From the NCBI RefSeq assembly GCF_002902235.1, contig NZ_PPRL01000012.1, positions 1 through 64,000 of the forward strand: a DNA stretch of 64,000 bases. Direction: 5' to 3'. Below, in pieces: positions 35,572 through 43,756 of this stretch (position 1 is the first letter of the stretch; each line of letters opens with the position of its first letter). The translations under genes were made by a program, and so were the position numbers. The notes under the pieces are model-generated. The model saw only the letters and a program-made list of their open reading frames with translations, did no database searches and had not been told where the DNA came from. Origin of the DNA: Staphylococcus ureilyticus (GTDB taxonomy: Bacteria > Bacillota > Bacilli > Staphylococcales > Staphylococcaceae).

Positions 35572-35928
35572 ATGAAAGTAAGCGACAATGATAAGCAAGT
35601 AATTAAAGAACGCAAGCGATTGCTCGAAATATACAAAGATATTCCTGAAGATAAGTTAAAAGTCGCAGAAGGATTGATAATTCAAGCTGCAAGATTAAGG
35701 ATAATGCTCGATTATATGTGGAATGATATACAAGAAAACGGTGAATACGCGATGTTCCAACAAACGGATAAAGCTCCACCATATGAAAGAGAACGCCCCG
35801 TTGCTAGATTGTATACGACGAGAGATCAATCTTACCAAAGAGTAATTAAACAGTTATCCGATTTACTACCTAAAGAAAACAAGGAAGAAGATAATAAAAA
35901 AAGAAGAACGTCGAGTGATTTATTATGA
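35572..35928 (+). CDS. terS: Terminase small subunit (P27 family)
   Basis: A 118-aa DNA-recognition subunit of the packaging motor. The central helical block (AEGLIIQAARLRIMLDYMWNDI) and the RPVARLYTTRDQSYQRVIKQLSDLLP tail fit the P27 family. It overlaps terL by 4 nt. Confidence 0.85.
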   Translation: MKVSDNDKQVIKERKRLLEIYKDIPEDKLKVAEGLIIQAARLRIMLDYMWNDIQENGEYAMFQQTDKAPPYERERPVARLYTTRDQSYQRVIKQLSDLLPKENKEEDNKKRRTSSDLL

Positions 35929-37556
35929 AGATAGTGGATGAAGTAAAACAATACATCGAACAGTGGCGAAAAGGTTATATAAAATTTAATAAAGAACGAA
36001 GAATGTTGGTCGAACATCTCGAAAAACACGTATTTAATAGAGATGACATTTACTTTGATGAAACACATATAAAAAACTGTATTAGTTTTATCGAAAAGTA
36101 TTATTTCAAATTGAATAGTTTCCAAAAATTCCTAATAGCGTTTATTTTCTTAAAATACAAAGAAGATGACGCGCTTTTTTACGAGCAATTTTTCATCATG
36201 ATGGCAAGAGGTGCTGGTAAAAATGGTTTAATCAGTGGACTTAGCCATTATTTCATTAGCGGTTTACATGGAATTAACCACTATAATATTTCTGTTGTTG
36301 CAACATCAGAAGAACAAGCTAAAACATCATTCGAAGAAATATTCAACTGTATTAAAGAGAATGAATTAGATGATATTTTTGATAATCGTAAAGCACACAT
36401 CACTGCATACGATACAGGTTCGTATATCAAATATCGTACATCAAACGCAAGTACAAAGGATGGACTACGTGATGGTTGTGTTATATACGATGAGGTTGCA
36501 GCGTATGAAAATTGGGATACGGTAAACGTGTTTAGTTCTGGTTTAGGTAAAGTTAAACATCCAAGAGAGTTTTTTATCAGTACAGATGGATTCGTTCGAG
36601 ATGGCTTTATCGACAAGATGAAAGAACGTTCAATGGAAATTTTAAAAGGTGAAGAATTAGATGATCCTATGTTTCCATTCATTTGCAGATTAGATGACCC
36701 CAAAGAAGTAGATGACAAAGAAATGTGGGAGAAAGCTAATCCGATGTTTTGTGAACCACGTACTGAATATGCTAAAGGTCTTTTCAGAAAAGTGCTAATT
36801 CAATATAAACAACTACCAAACAATCCTTCAAACAGACCTGAATTTATGACTAAAAGAATGAATTTACCTGAGGTTGATTTATCCCTTTCTATTGCTCAAT
36901 GGGAAGATATATTAGCGACAAATAAACGAATACCTCCATTAGATAACCACACTTGTGTTGGTGGTTTAGATTTTGCGGATATTCGAGATTTTGCGAGTGT
37001 CGGTCTGTTGTTTAAAGAAGGTGACGAGTACATTTGGAAATCACATTCATTTGTAAGAAAAGGATTTTTAGAAAATGTAAGATTGAAAGCTCCAATACAT
37101 GAATGGGAAGAAAAAGGATTATTAACAATTCTTGATGAGCCAGTTATTGATATCCATCACATTGTAGATTGGTTTAAAGAAATGAGAGAAAAATACAATC
37201 TGACTGTAATATGTGCAGATATGTATAGATTAGATATTGTAAAACAACAACTTGAAAAAGAAGGCTTCCAATTTATATATGTTAGAAATCCGAAATCCAT
37301 CCAGTCTATCTTAGCGCCGCGTGTTGAAACGTTGTTTAGCCAACATAAAGTTGTATACGGAGACAATCCATTAATGCGGTGGTATACAAACAACGTTCAA
37401 GTAACTGTAAAAAAAGATGGTAATAAAATTTACGAGAAAAAAGATGAAGTCAGACGTAAAACTGATGGATTTCAAGCCTTTATACATGCTTTGTGGATAG
37501 CGGACACATATTTAAAAGATGAAGAACACTTCATAATGGCTGATATCGATTTCTAG
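35925..37556 (+). CDS. terL: Terminase large subunit
   Basis: A 543-aa packaging ATPase and nuclease. Seen: Walker A-like MARGAGKNGL, Walker B CVIYDEVAAYE, a coupling motif in FISTDGFVRDG, and the RNase H-like nuclease acidic residues in GGLDFADIRDFAS and VICADMYRLD. HK97/phi SLT-type. Length is usual for the family. Confidence 0.95.
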   Translation: MKIVDEVKQYIEQWRKGYIKFNKERRMLVEHLEKHVFNRDDIYFDETHIKNCISFIEKYYFKLNSFQKFLIAFIFLKYKEDDALFYEQFFIMMARGAGKNGLISGLSHYFISGLHGINHYNISVVATSEEQAKTSFEEIFNCIKENELDDIFDNRKAHITAYDTGSYIKYRTSNASTKDGLRDGCVIYDEVAAYENWDTVNVFSSGLGKVKHPREFFISTDGFVRDGFIDKMKERSMEILKGEELDDPMFPFICRLDDPKEVDDKEMWEKANPMFCEPRTEYAKGLFRKVLIQYKQLPNNPSNRPEFMTKRMNLPEVDLSLSIAQWEDILATNKRIPPLDNHTCVGGLDFADIRDFASVGLLFKEGDEYIWKSHSFVRKGFLENVRLKAPIHEWEEKGLLTILDEPVIDIHHIVDWFKEMREKYNLTVICADMYRLDIVKQQLEKEGFQFIYVRNPKSIQSILAPRVETLFSQHKVVYGDNPLMRWYTNNVQVTVKKDGNKIYEKKDEVRRKTDGFQAFIHALWIADTYLKDEEHFIMADIDF

Positions 37557-37567
37557 GAGGTGAGAAT

Positions 37568-38731
37568 TTGAGTATATTTGACAAAATAATGGGAAGAAAT
37601 TCTGCAATTGAATTTTCATATGATTTAGAACTTGTTAGAGAAACTTCCAACAAAGCCTACATAAAACGTTGGGCGTTAGACACATGTATCAATCACATTG
37701 CTAGGACAATAAGTCAAACAAAGTTTGAAATTATAGATGGTGAAACTAAAGATAATTCTTCTACAACACATTATAAATTGAATGTTAGACCAAATACTGA
37801 TGAAAGTGCAGCTACATTTTGGCAAAAAGTTATTCGAAAGTTAATTTATGATAATGAAGTATTAATTGTAGTTACCGATTCTAAAGATTTAATAATTGCC
37901 GATGATTTTGTTCGTGAAGAATATGCTTTATATGATGATATTTTTAAAAATGTTATGTTAGGTGAGTTTGAATTTGAAAGAAACTTTAAAATGAGTGAAG
38001 TTATTTATTTAGAATACAACAATGAATCTATTACCAATATGTTGATGGGATTATTTAAAGATTACGGTGATATTTTTGGTCGTGTTCTTACTTATAATAT
38101 GATGAGTAATCAAATAAGAGGGACAGTAGAAATGGACGCTTCGCTAGCGTTAAACGAAGCATCAAATGAAAGTATGCAGAGATTTATTAACAAAGCATAT
38201 GAAGCATTTAGTAAAAATGATGTAGCAGTTGTACCAATGCAAAAAGGATATTCATACAAGGAACATTCTAATAGTAATGGTACGAAAGCCTCATCACAGA
38301 TTGATGATTTAGCTAAAGTACCTAACCAACTGTTAAGTTACGTCGCTAGAAATTTAGCAATACCAGTAGGTTTGATAAACGGAGAAACAGCCGATATTGA
38401 AGCGATGACTGATAATTACATGAAGTTCTGTATCAAACCTATTATTGAAAAAATCACTGATGAATTGAACGCTAAGTTGTTTAGCGAACGAGGTTATAAA
38501 GAAGGTAAACGAATTAAAGCTATATCTATAGACCAAAAAGGACCATTAGAAGTGAGTGAAGCGATAGACAAACTCATTGCTAGTGGTTCTTTTAATAGAG
38601 ACGAAATTCGTGAGCTAACTGGTTATGAACCCATTGGCAGTGAAGAGATGCAGAAATTTATTATCACTAAAAACTATCAAACTGTGGATGAAGAAACAAC
38701 AGGTAGTGAAGGAGGTGATATAGATGAGTAA
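37568..38731 (+). CDS. Portal protein (HK97 type)
   Basis: A 387-aa portal ring subunit. Seen: the N-terminal TCINHIARTISQTKFEI segment and the central helix QIDDLAKVPNQLLSYVARNLAIPVGLINGE typical of phage portals. The start is TTG with GGAGGTGA upstream. It overlaps the protease gene by 8 nt, whose ribosome binding site (GGAGGTGA) lies inside the portal end. Confidence 0.92.
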   Translation: MSIFDKIMGRNSAIEFSYDLELVRETSNKAYIKRWALDTCINHIARTISQTKFEIIDGETKDNSSTTHYKLNVRPNTDESAATFWQKVIRKLIYDNEVLIVVTDSKDLIIADDFVREEYALYDDIFKNVMLGEFEFERNFKMSEVIYLEYNNESITNMLMGLFKDYGDIFGRVLTYNMMSNQIRGTVEMDASLALNEASNESMQRFINKAYEAFSKNDVAVVPMQKGYSYKEHSNSNGTKASSQIDDLAKVPNQLLSYVARNLAIPVGLINGETADIEAMTDNYMKFCIKPIIEKITDELNAKLFSERGYKEGKRIKAISIDQKGPLEVSEAIDKLIASGSFNRDEIRELTGYEPIGSEEMQKFIITKNYQTVDEETTGSEGGDIDE

Positions 38732-39512
38732 TAACGAAATCGATATTTACGGTTTTATTGATTCAATGACAGTCGAAGGTATGACGATTAGCCCACAAAC
38801 AGTTAAAGATCAACTGAAAGAAATGAGCGATGAAAAAGAAATTATCGTGAATATAAACAGTCAGGGTGGTGATGTGTTTAGTGGAGTTGCTATATATAAT
38901 ATGCTTCGTCGTCAAAACGCCCATATCACCGTAAATATTGATGGTTTGGCAGCATCGATTGCTTCAGTCATTGCTATGGCTGGTGACACAGTTAATATGC
39001 CAAATAATGCAGTACTAATGATTCATAACGCGTGGACGAATGTAACGGGAGATTCAAATGAATTTAAAAAACAAGCCGATTCATTAGAAAGAATCAATTC
39101 TGTTGTGTTTAACAGTTACATCGATAAAAATCCTGATATTGATCATGCGCTTCTACGTCAGTATATGGACGAAGAAACATGGTTTACAGCTAAAGAAGCA
39201 GAAGAATTAGGGTTAATCGATAATATAACTGAAAGTACACGTGTTGCGGCTGCAACAACATCAGTCTTACTAGGAGGTGACAACAATATGTCAAAACGTT
39301 ATAGAAATGAAGGTCCAGGTGAGCCACAAGAACCTAAAAAACAAGGTGAAGAAATTACTGTTGAAGATGTGATGGATAAATTAGAAGAAATCTTGGCAGA
39401 AATTAAAAAAGTTTCTGACAAAGACGGTGAAGGTTCAGAACCTAAAAAACCTGAACCAAATGAACCACCTCAAAACAGTTTTGCAAGATTATTTAATATG
39501 CAAACAAAATAA
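38724..39512 (+). CDS. ClpP-type prohead protease with C-terminal scaffold region
   Basis: A 262-aa S14 protease. Seen: NINSQGGDVFSGVAIYNML, the catalytic Ser in DGLAASIASVIAMAGD and His in VLMIHNAW. Residues after about 188 form a charged, Pro/Glu-rich extension with a coiled coil, likely the scaffold. An internal ribosome binding site and in-frame ATG at 39288 would make that part separately. Confidence 0.92.
   Translation: MSNNEIDIYGFIDSMTVEGMTISPQTVKDQLKEMSDEKEIIVNINSQGGDVFSGVAIYNMLRRQNAHITVNIDGLAASIASVIAMAGDTVNMPNNAVLMIHNAWTNVTGDSNEFKKQADSLERINSVVFNSYIDKNPDIDHALLRQYMDEETWFTAKEAEELGLIDNITESTRVAAATTSVLLGGDNNMSKRYRNEGPGEPQEPKKQGEEITVEDVMDKLEEILAEIKKVSDKDGEGSEPKKPEPNEPPQNSFARLFNMQTK
39288..39512 (+). 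CDS. Nested scaffold-like protein inside the protease gene
   Basis: An ATG in the protease frame at 39288 is preceded by a perfect AGGAGGTGA (39272-39280). It would give a 74-aa charged coiled-coil protein identical to the protease C-terminus. This repeats the lambda C/Nu3 arrangement, where a scaffold is made from an internal start. The inference rests on the strength of the site. Confidence 0.6.
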   Translation: MSKRYRNEGPGEPQEPKKQGEEITVEDVMDKLEEILAEIKKVSDKDGEGSEPKKPEPNEPPQNSFARLFNMQTK

Positions 39513-39535
39513 ACAATAAAAGGAGAATGAAAACT

Positions 39536-40747
39536 ATGGCAATTGATTTAGAAAACAGAGAGCAATTCCAAAACTCACAAGAATTGTTAAAGCAATTTTC
39601 AAATATGAGTCCGAATGCATCGGATGAACAAGTAAAGGAAAAGTATACAGAATACATGAATGCATATAGCGAAGATTTAGCTAATGCTATTCGTAAGGAT
39701 ATGCAAAATGAACAAGGTGACAATGCAGTGTTAAACGCACGCAAAGTTAATCGTTTAACTAACGAAGAAAAGAAATTCTACAACGCATTAGTTTCTGAAG
39801 ATCATGTTAATACTGATACAAACTGGAAAGATGGTGAATTATTACCAGAAACAGTTATTGACCGTATCTTCGAAGATATTGAATCAGAACACCCATTATT
39901 ACAACATATCAACATCAACCGTACAGGATTAAAAGCACGTGTAATTCGTTCTGTGCCTGAAGGACAGGTTGTATGGGGTAAAGTGTTCGGAGAAATCCGT
40001 GGACAACTTGAAGCTACTTTCTATGAACAAGACGTTTCATTAGGTAAAGCTACAGCGTTTGTTGTTGTTCCTAAAGATTTAAAAGATGCTGGTGTACAAT
40101 GGGTTGACCGTTATGTACGCGCGCAAATCAAAGAAGCTTTTGCAGTAGCAATTGAAAAAACTGCAGTTGTTGGTGAAGGTGCTGCTAAAGACCAACCAGT
40201 AGGATTAATGAAAGAAATTAACCGTACAAACGGTGCTGTTTCAGATAAAGCAGTAGCTGGTACTTTAACTTTAGCTGATGCAGATAAATCAATTTCTGAA
40301 ATTGGTGGCGTTATTAAAAACTTATCCACTAAAGAGTACTATGATAAAGACGGTAACGTTAAAAAATCTAAAGGCGCTAGTGTATTAAATAATGTAGTTA
40401 TCGCATTAAACCCTGCAGATTACATCTATACTGGTGTAGCATTTATGCAATTACACAACGGACAATTTGTAAGCCCAATTCCATTTAACGTAACATTTGA
40501 ACAATCTGAATTTGTACCTGCTGGTAAAGCAGTAGCATTTGATAAAACACGTTACAACTTCTATGCTGGTAGCGAGGTTATTGTACGTGAATTTGACCAA
40601 ACATTAGCATTAGAAGATATGGATCTTTATACTGCAAAACAATTCTTATATGCAGAGCCTGACGATAATAAAACTTCATTCGTATATGATGTAGACTTTT
40701 CAAGTTTAGGTTCTACTGATAATGCATCAGTTACACCAGAAGCATAA
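39536..40747 (+). CDS. Major capsid protein (HK97 fold)
   Basis: A 403-aa capsid subunit. The first about 100 residues are an acidic coiled-coil scaffold (delta) domain (NREQFQNSQELLKQFSNM...), then the HK97 core (LPETVIDRIFEDIESEHPLLQHININRTGLKARV, YEQDVSLGKATAFVVVPKDL). The ATG at 39536 is preferred to 39527, which lies too close to GGAGA. Cleavage after about residue 100 by the protease is expected. Confidence 0.93.
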   Translation: MAIDLENREQFQNSQELLKQFSNMSPNASDEQVKEKYTEYMNAYSEDLANAIRKDMQNEQGDNAVLNARKVNRLTNEEKKFYNALVSEDHVNTDTNWKDGELLPETVIDRIFEDIESEHPLLQHININRTGLKARVIRSVPEGQVVWGKVFGEIRGQLEATFYEQDVSLGKATAFVVVPKDLKDAGVQWVDRYVRAQIKEAFAVAIEKTAVVGEGAAKDQPVGLMKEINRTNGAVSDKAVAGTLTLADADKSISEIGGVIKNLSTKEYYDKDGNVKKSKGASVLNNVVIALNPADYIYTGVAFMQLHNGQFVSPIPFNVTFEQSEFVPAGKAVAFDKTRYNFYAGSEVIVREFDQTLALEDMDLYTAKQFLYAEPDDNKTSFVYDVDFSSLGSTDNASVTPEA

Positions 40748-40763
40748 TAAGGAGGTTTTATAA

Positions 40764-40934
40764 ATGGCAGAGTATAAAGTGCTAAAAGCTTATAAAGATA
40801 AGCAATTAGATAAAAAATTAAAAAAGAACGAAAAAGTAGAAATGACTGTCAAACGTGCTGATGAAGTTGAAGAAATTTTAAAAGCAAATGGTTTTGACGG
40901 TCCTTTTTTAGAACGAATTAAAGAGAAGAAGTGA
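40764..40934 (+). CDS. Small phage head protein (56 aa)
   Basis: A Lys-rich protein (MAEYKVLKAYKDKQLDKKLK, then VKRADEVEEILKANGFDGPFLERI) with the pattern of small head-associated proteins after HK97 capsid genes. GGAGG precedes the ATG. Possibly a capsid decoration or packaging accessory. Confidence 0.7.
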   Translation: MAEYKVLKAYKDKQLDKKLKKNEKVEMTVKRADEVEEILKANGFDGPFLERIKEKK

Positions 40935-40939
40935 TGTAA

Positions 40940-41227
40940 ATGATTACTTCAGAACATGTTGAAGAATTTAAAGCACGTAATCGTATTTTTTATGATATGG
41001 AAGATGAACGCATTAAACGTGATTTAGAAATGTCGTATGAAGATATAAAACGGAAATGCGGTAATTTTTCAATGAAAGATATTTCGCTTGGTCGTGAATT
41101 GGTATATGAACGTACAAGATATGTATTCAATGATAAATTAGAAGAATTTCACGATAATTTTTTATCGAGCATTGTCCAATTTCAAATAATCAATATGGAG
41201 GTGCCAGAAGATGGCACAACAACGTAG
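40940..41227 (+). CDS. Head-tail connector (gp6-like)
   Basis: A 95-aa helical protein (YEDIKRKCGNFSMKDISLGRELVYERTRYVFNDKLEEFHDNFL) typical of the adaptor ring below the portal in HK97-like phages. It overlaps the next gene by 17 nt. Confidence 0.82.
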   Translation: MITSEHVEEFKARNRIFYDMEDERIKRDLEMSYEDIKRKCGNFSMKDISLGRELVYERTRYVFNDKLEEFHDNFLSSIVQFQIINMEVPEDGTTT

Positions 41228-41561
41228 ACAAGTAGTAACTGGTGGAGAAATGCGCACACCGGTTATTTTTTATATCGCAAAACCAAGTGATGATTTCTTG
41301 CCAGGTGAATCTGTGAGCGAAGTTTATTATAAATGTTTTGCGAATGTTTATCCTCCTTCTCAAAAAGACTTGGACATGACAGATAATAAAGCAAGTATAA
41401 CGATGGTGACATGGTATCCAATGGGTAAGGAAATCATTGACGATATGTACTTTGAAATTGACTTACCTAGATATAAAGGTAAACATTTCAATATTGTACA
41501 AATTGATGATGATACAGATTACCACATGAATATTAAAATTATTGGAGAATACTCAAAATGA
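41211..41561 (+). CDS. Head closure protein
   Basis: A 116-aa beta-rich protein (MRTPVIFYIAKPSDDFLPGESV, KCFANVYPPSQKDLDM, HFNIVQIDDDTDYHMNIKIIGEY) of the phage head-tail joining family (gp16-like stopper). It overlaps the next gene by 4 nt. Confidence 0.82.
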   Translation: MAQQRRQVVTGGEMRTPVIFYIAKPSDDFLPGESVSEVYYKCFANVYPPSQKDLDMTDNKASITMVTWYPMGKEIIDDMYFEIDLPRYKGKHFNIVQIDDDTDYHMNIKIIGEYSK

Positions 41562-41953
41562 GTGTAGAAATAGAAGGTACGCATCAAATGTTACGTAAAA
41601 TCGGCGAGAAGTATGGGGAAGCTAAGATGCTTAAAGCTCAAGACAAGGCTTTAAATAACGGGGCTAAGTATTTTACATCTGTATTGAAAAGTAATTTTGA
41701 AGTCTTTAGAGATACAGGTGCAAGTATAGGTGAAATAACCGTTACGGACCCATATTTCATTCATGGCAATACACGTATGGTTAAAGTTCATTGGGAAGGT
41801 GCTCGAAACCGTTATTCCATTATTCACATAAACGAATGGGGTTCGGTTAAAAAACCTAATCCACGAGGTAAAGGTGCGATTGCTAGAACAATGTTCACAA
41901 CAGAAATGCCATATAGATCAATTATAAAAGAAACGTTAGAAGGTGAACTGTAA
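41558..41953 (+). CDS. HK97 gp10 family neck protein
   Basis: A 131-aa protein (KIGEKYGEAKMLKAQDKALNNGAKYFTSVLKSNF) of the gp10-like neck or tail-joining family. It acts at the head-tail junction. Confidence 0.82.
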   Translation: MSVEIEGTHQMLRKIGEKYGEAKMLKAQDKALNNGAKYFTSVLKSNFEVFRDTGASIGEITVTDPYFIHGNTRMVKVHWEGARNRYSIIHINEWGSVKKPNPRGKGAIARTMFTTEMPYRSIIKETLEGEL

Positions 41954-42364
41954 ATGTTTGATATGTTGAAAACTTTACAAAAATATTTATTAAAAAACGC
42001 AACAATTGCTCAACATTGTACAGGTCGAATTCGAGCGTATCATTATGATGAAACTGCCGATACTTCTGGACCCTATATACTCATTAGTCCATTGATAGCA
42101 CCACAACCGTCAACCTATGCGAGTGATATAAATTTATCGACTGAATATTTATATCAAATAGATGTACGTGGACCTAATTACGACATTGTTAAATTACTGC
42201 AAGAAGAAATAAGAAAAACACTGTGGCAGATTGGTTTTCGTCAACAAGATGGTACTGATCAATACGACCACGAAATTAAAATCTATATGGATGCACGAAG
42301 ATATCGTGGTAATCCATATACGATAGATGGATTAAGACATATCGATAAAGAATTAACTGAATAG
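41954..42364 (+). CDS. Tail terminator/completion protein
   Basis: A 136-aa protein (MFDMLKTLQKYLLKNATIAQHC...YILISPLIAPQPSTYASDINLS) in the DUF806/DUF3168-like tail-completion position, directly before the major tail gene. A terminator-like hairpin follows. Confidence 0.78.
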   Translation: MFDMLKTLQKYLLKNATIAQHCTGRIRAYHYDETADTSGPYILISPLIAPQPSTYASDINLSTEYLYQIDVRGPNYDIVKLLQEEIRKTLWQIGFRQQDGTDQYDHEIKIYMDARRYRGNPYTIDGLRHIDKELTE

Positions 42365-42367
42365 GCA

Positions 42368-42399
42368 AGCCTTTCGTAATCACGGAGGGCTATTTTTTA
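42368..42399 (+). terminator. Terminator-like hairpin before the major tail gene
   Basis: AGCCTTTCGT pairs with ACGGAGGGCT (wobble pairs) around AATC and is followed by ATTTTTT. It likely tunes the ratio of head to tail transcripts. Confidence 0.7.
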
Positions 42400-42425
42400 T
42401 GCCTAAATTTAAGGAGGAAATATAA

Positions 42426-43046
42426 ATGGGTAGATATAATGCTGCGACAGGATTAGGAAAAATGTACTATGCAGTTTTAACTGAACAACCAGATGGTTCA
42501 GTAGAAATTGGAAATATAAAAGACGTGGACTATGTACAAGAAATGGAATTAGAGTTTGGTGAAGAATTAGAAAGAGCTTATGGGTCAAACAAAGTAGCAG
42601 AAATTGCGAAGTCTGCTGGAGAAACAACACTTTCACTAACATTCCACAAATTACCTATTGACGTTCAAAAAGACTTATTAGGTTTAGTTGAGCATAGCGA
42701 GAACAAAAACGTATATGGATTTAGTAATTCTACAGGTATTACTTATGCGGCTGTTGCTATCCCACGTACGATGGAAGATGGGTCAATGGAATGGTTTGGA
42801 TTATCTAAAGGCGTATTCACACGTCCGAACAAAGAAGGTCAAACAAAAGAAGACGGCGTAGAATTCGGTTCAGATGAAATCGAAGGTCAATTCATGGAAC
42901 GTGAAGTTGGCGGTTTCGAAGAAGAATTAGCAGTTATGATGGCATATGAGCCTAAAGGATCTACAGAAGGTAAAGACTCTGTATTCCAATCTATTTTTGG
43001 TAAATCTGAAAACAATACAGTAACAGACACAGTACCTGAAGCATAA
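42426..43046 (+). CDS. Major tail tube protein (phi13 type)
   Basis: A 206-aa protein with the family start GRYNAATGLGKMYYAVLTEQPDG and FGEELERAYGSNKVAEIAKSAGETTL. It forms the tail tube hexamers. GGAGG precedes the ATG. It is flanked by hairpins on both sides, consistent with high expression. Confidence 0.9.
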   Translation: MGRYNAATGLGKMYYAVLTEQPDGSVEIGNIKDVDYVQEMELEFGEELERAYGSNKVAEIAKSAGETTLSLTFHKLPIDVQKDLLGLVEHSENKNVYGFSNSTGITYAAVAIPRTMEDGSMEWFGLSKGVFTRPNKEGQTKEDGVEFGSDEIEGQFMEREVGGFEEELAVMMAYEPKGSTEGKDSVFQSIFGKSENNTVTDTVPEA

Positions 43047-43053
43047 AGACATT

Positions 43054-43081
43054 AGACGACTTTAACCGGTCGTCTATTTTT
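43054..43081 (+). terminator. Terminator after the major tail gene
   Basis: AGACGAC and GTCGTCT form a 7-bp stem with an 8-nt loop, followed by ATTTTTG. Confidence 0.75.
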
Positions 43082-43149
43082 GTATACAAAAATAAAAATC
43101 TAAAATAATCGGTCGAATATAAAACCCGATGAAAAGGAGTAAATAAATT

Positions 43150-43476
43150 ATGGCAAAAGCATTAGTATTAAATATCAACGGTGAAGAAAAGAAATTTTAT
43201 AAAGCAGGTAGCTTTACAGGTAAACAAGCACGTAAAGGTACACGTTTATCAATGCGTATGAGTGCTTTAAGCACAAACCCTGAAGGTTTAGACATTGAAC
43301 AAGCAGAAAAATTTGAAGAAACATTAGATCAAATTGAAAAAATGGTTGTTGAAGATTTATATGATAACCAATTTACTGTAGATGAATTACAAGAAGGTGT
43401 AGATGGAGATAAATACTTTGAAACACTTATCACTGAAGTAAGTGGAGCTAACGAAGAAACGGGAAAGAAAAAATAG
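43150..43476 (+). CDS. Tail assembly chaperone (gpG-like)
   Basis: A 108-aa chaperone (AKALVLNINGEEKKFYKAGSFTGKQARKGTRLSMRM) for tape-measure and tail-tube assembly. Its last codons contain GGGAAAG, the slippery heptamer used by phage lambda G-T, so a fraction of ribosomes should shift -1 into the next frame. Confidence 0.88.
   Translation: MAKALVLNINGEEKKFYKAGSFTGKQARKGTRLSMRMSALSTNPEGLDIEQAEKFEETLDQIEKMVVEDLYDNQFTVDELQEGVDGDKYFETLITEVSGANEETGKKK
43461..43467 (+). promoter_or_regulatory. Programmed -1 ribosomal frameshift site
   Basis: GGGAAAG read in the zero frame as G-GGA-AAG, 6 nt before the gpG stop. The -1 frame is open from here to 43718. Confidence 0.8.
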
Positions 43477-43718
43477 ATAGTAGCTCACTTAAAAATGAAG
43501 ATTTAACGTATGAAAAAATGGCGAAGAATATCGATGTTATTTATCAAGACTTGTTAGAAGCAGGTTGGAAAATGACGGAGATAGATAATACTGAAATTTT
43601 CGAGCTATTACGAATCTTACAGGATAAAAATAACAAACAAAGTAAAACTAAGAAAGTAAAAGTCAACGAGAGTCTAATTGGAGCAATTACTGGGAAAGAC
43701 CCACGTCAATCCAGTTAG
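43467..43718 (+). CDS. gpT-like frameshift extension of the tail chaperone
   Basis: The -1 frame continues from the slippery site without a stop and encodes about 83 residues (KIDSSSLKNEDLTYEK, then MAKNIDVIYQDLLEAGWKM). The fusion of gpG and this segment would be about 190 aa. The ATG at 43518 has no ribosome binding site, so the free protein is unlikely. Confidence 0.8.
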   Translation, partial: EKIDSSSLKNEDLTYEKMAKNIDVIYQDLLEAGWKMTEIDNTEIFELLRILQDKNNKQSKTKKVKVNESLIGAITGKDPRQSS

Positions 43719-43756
43719 GCTCTTTTTTTATTATGCAAAGAAAGGAGAGTGATTAA

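Noticed and set aside
43518..43718. Stand-alone 66-aa tail protein
   Set aside because: No ribosome binding site before its ATG, while GGGAAAG upstream and an open -1 frame show it is the frameshift extension of gpG.
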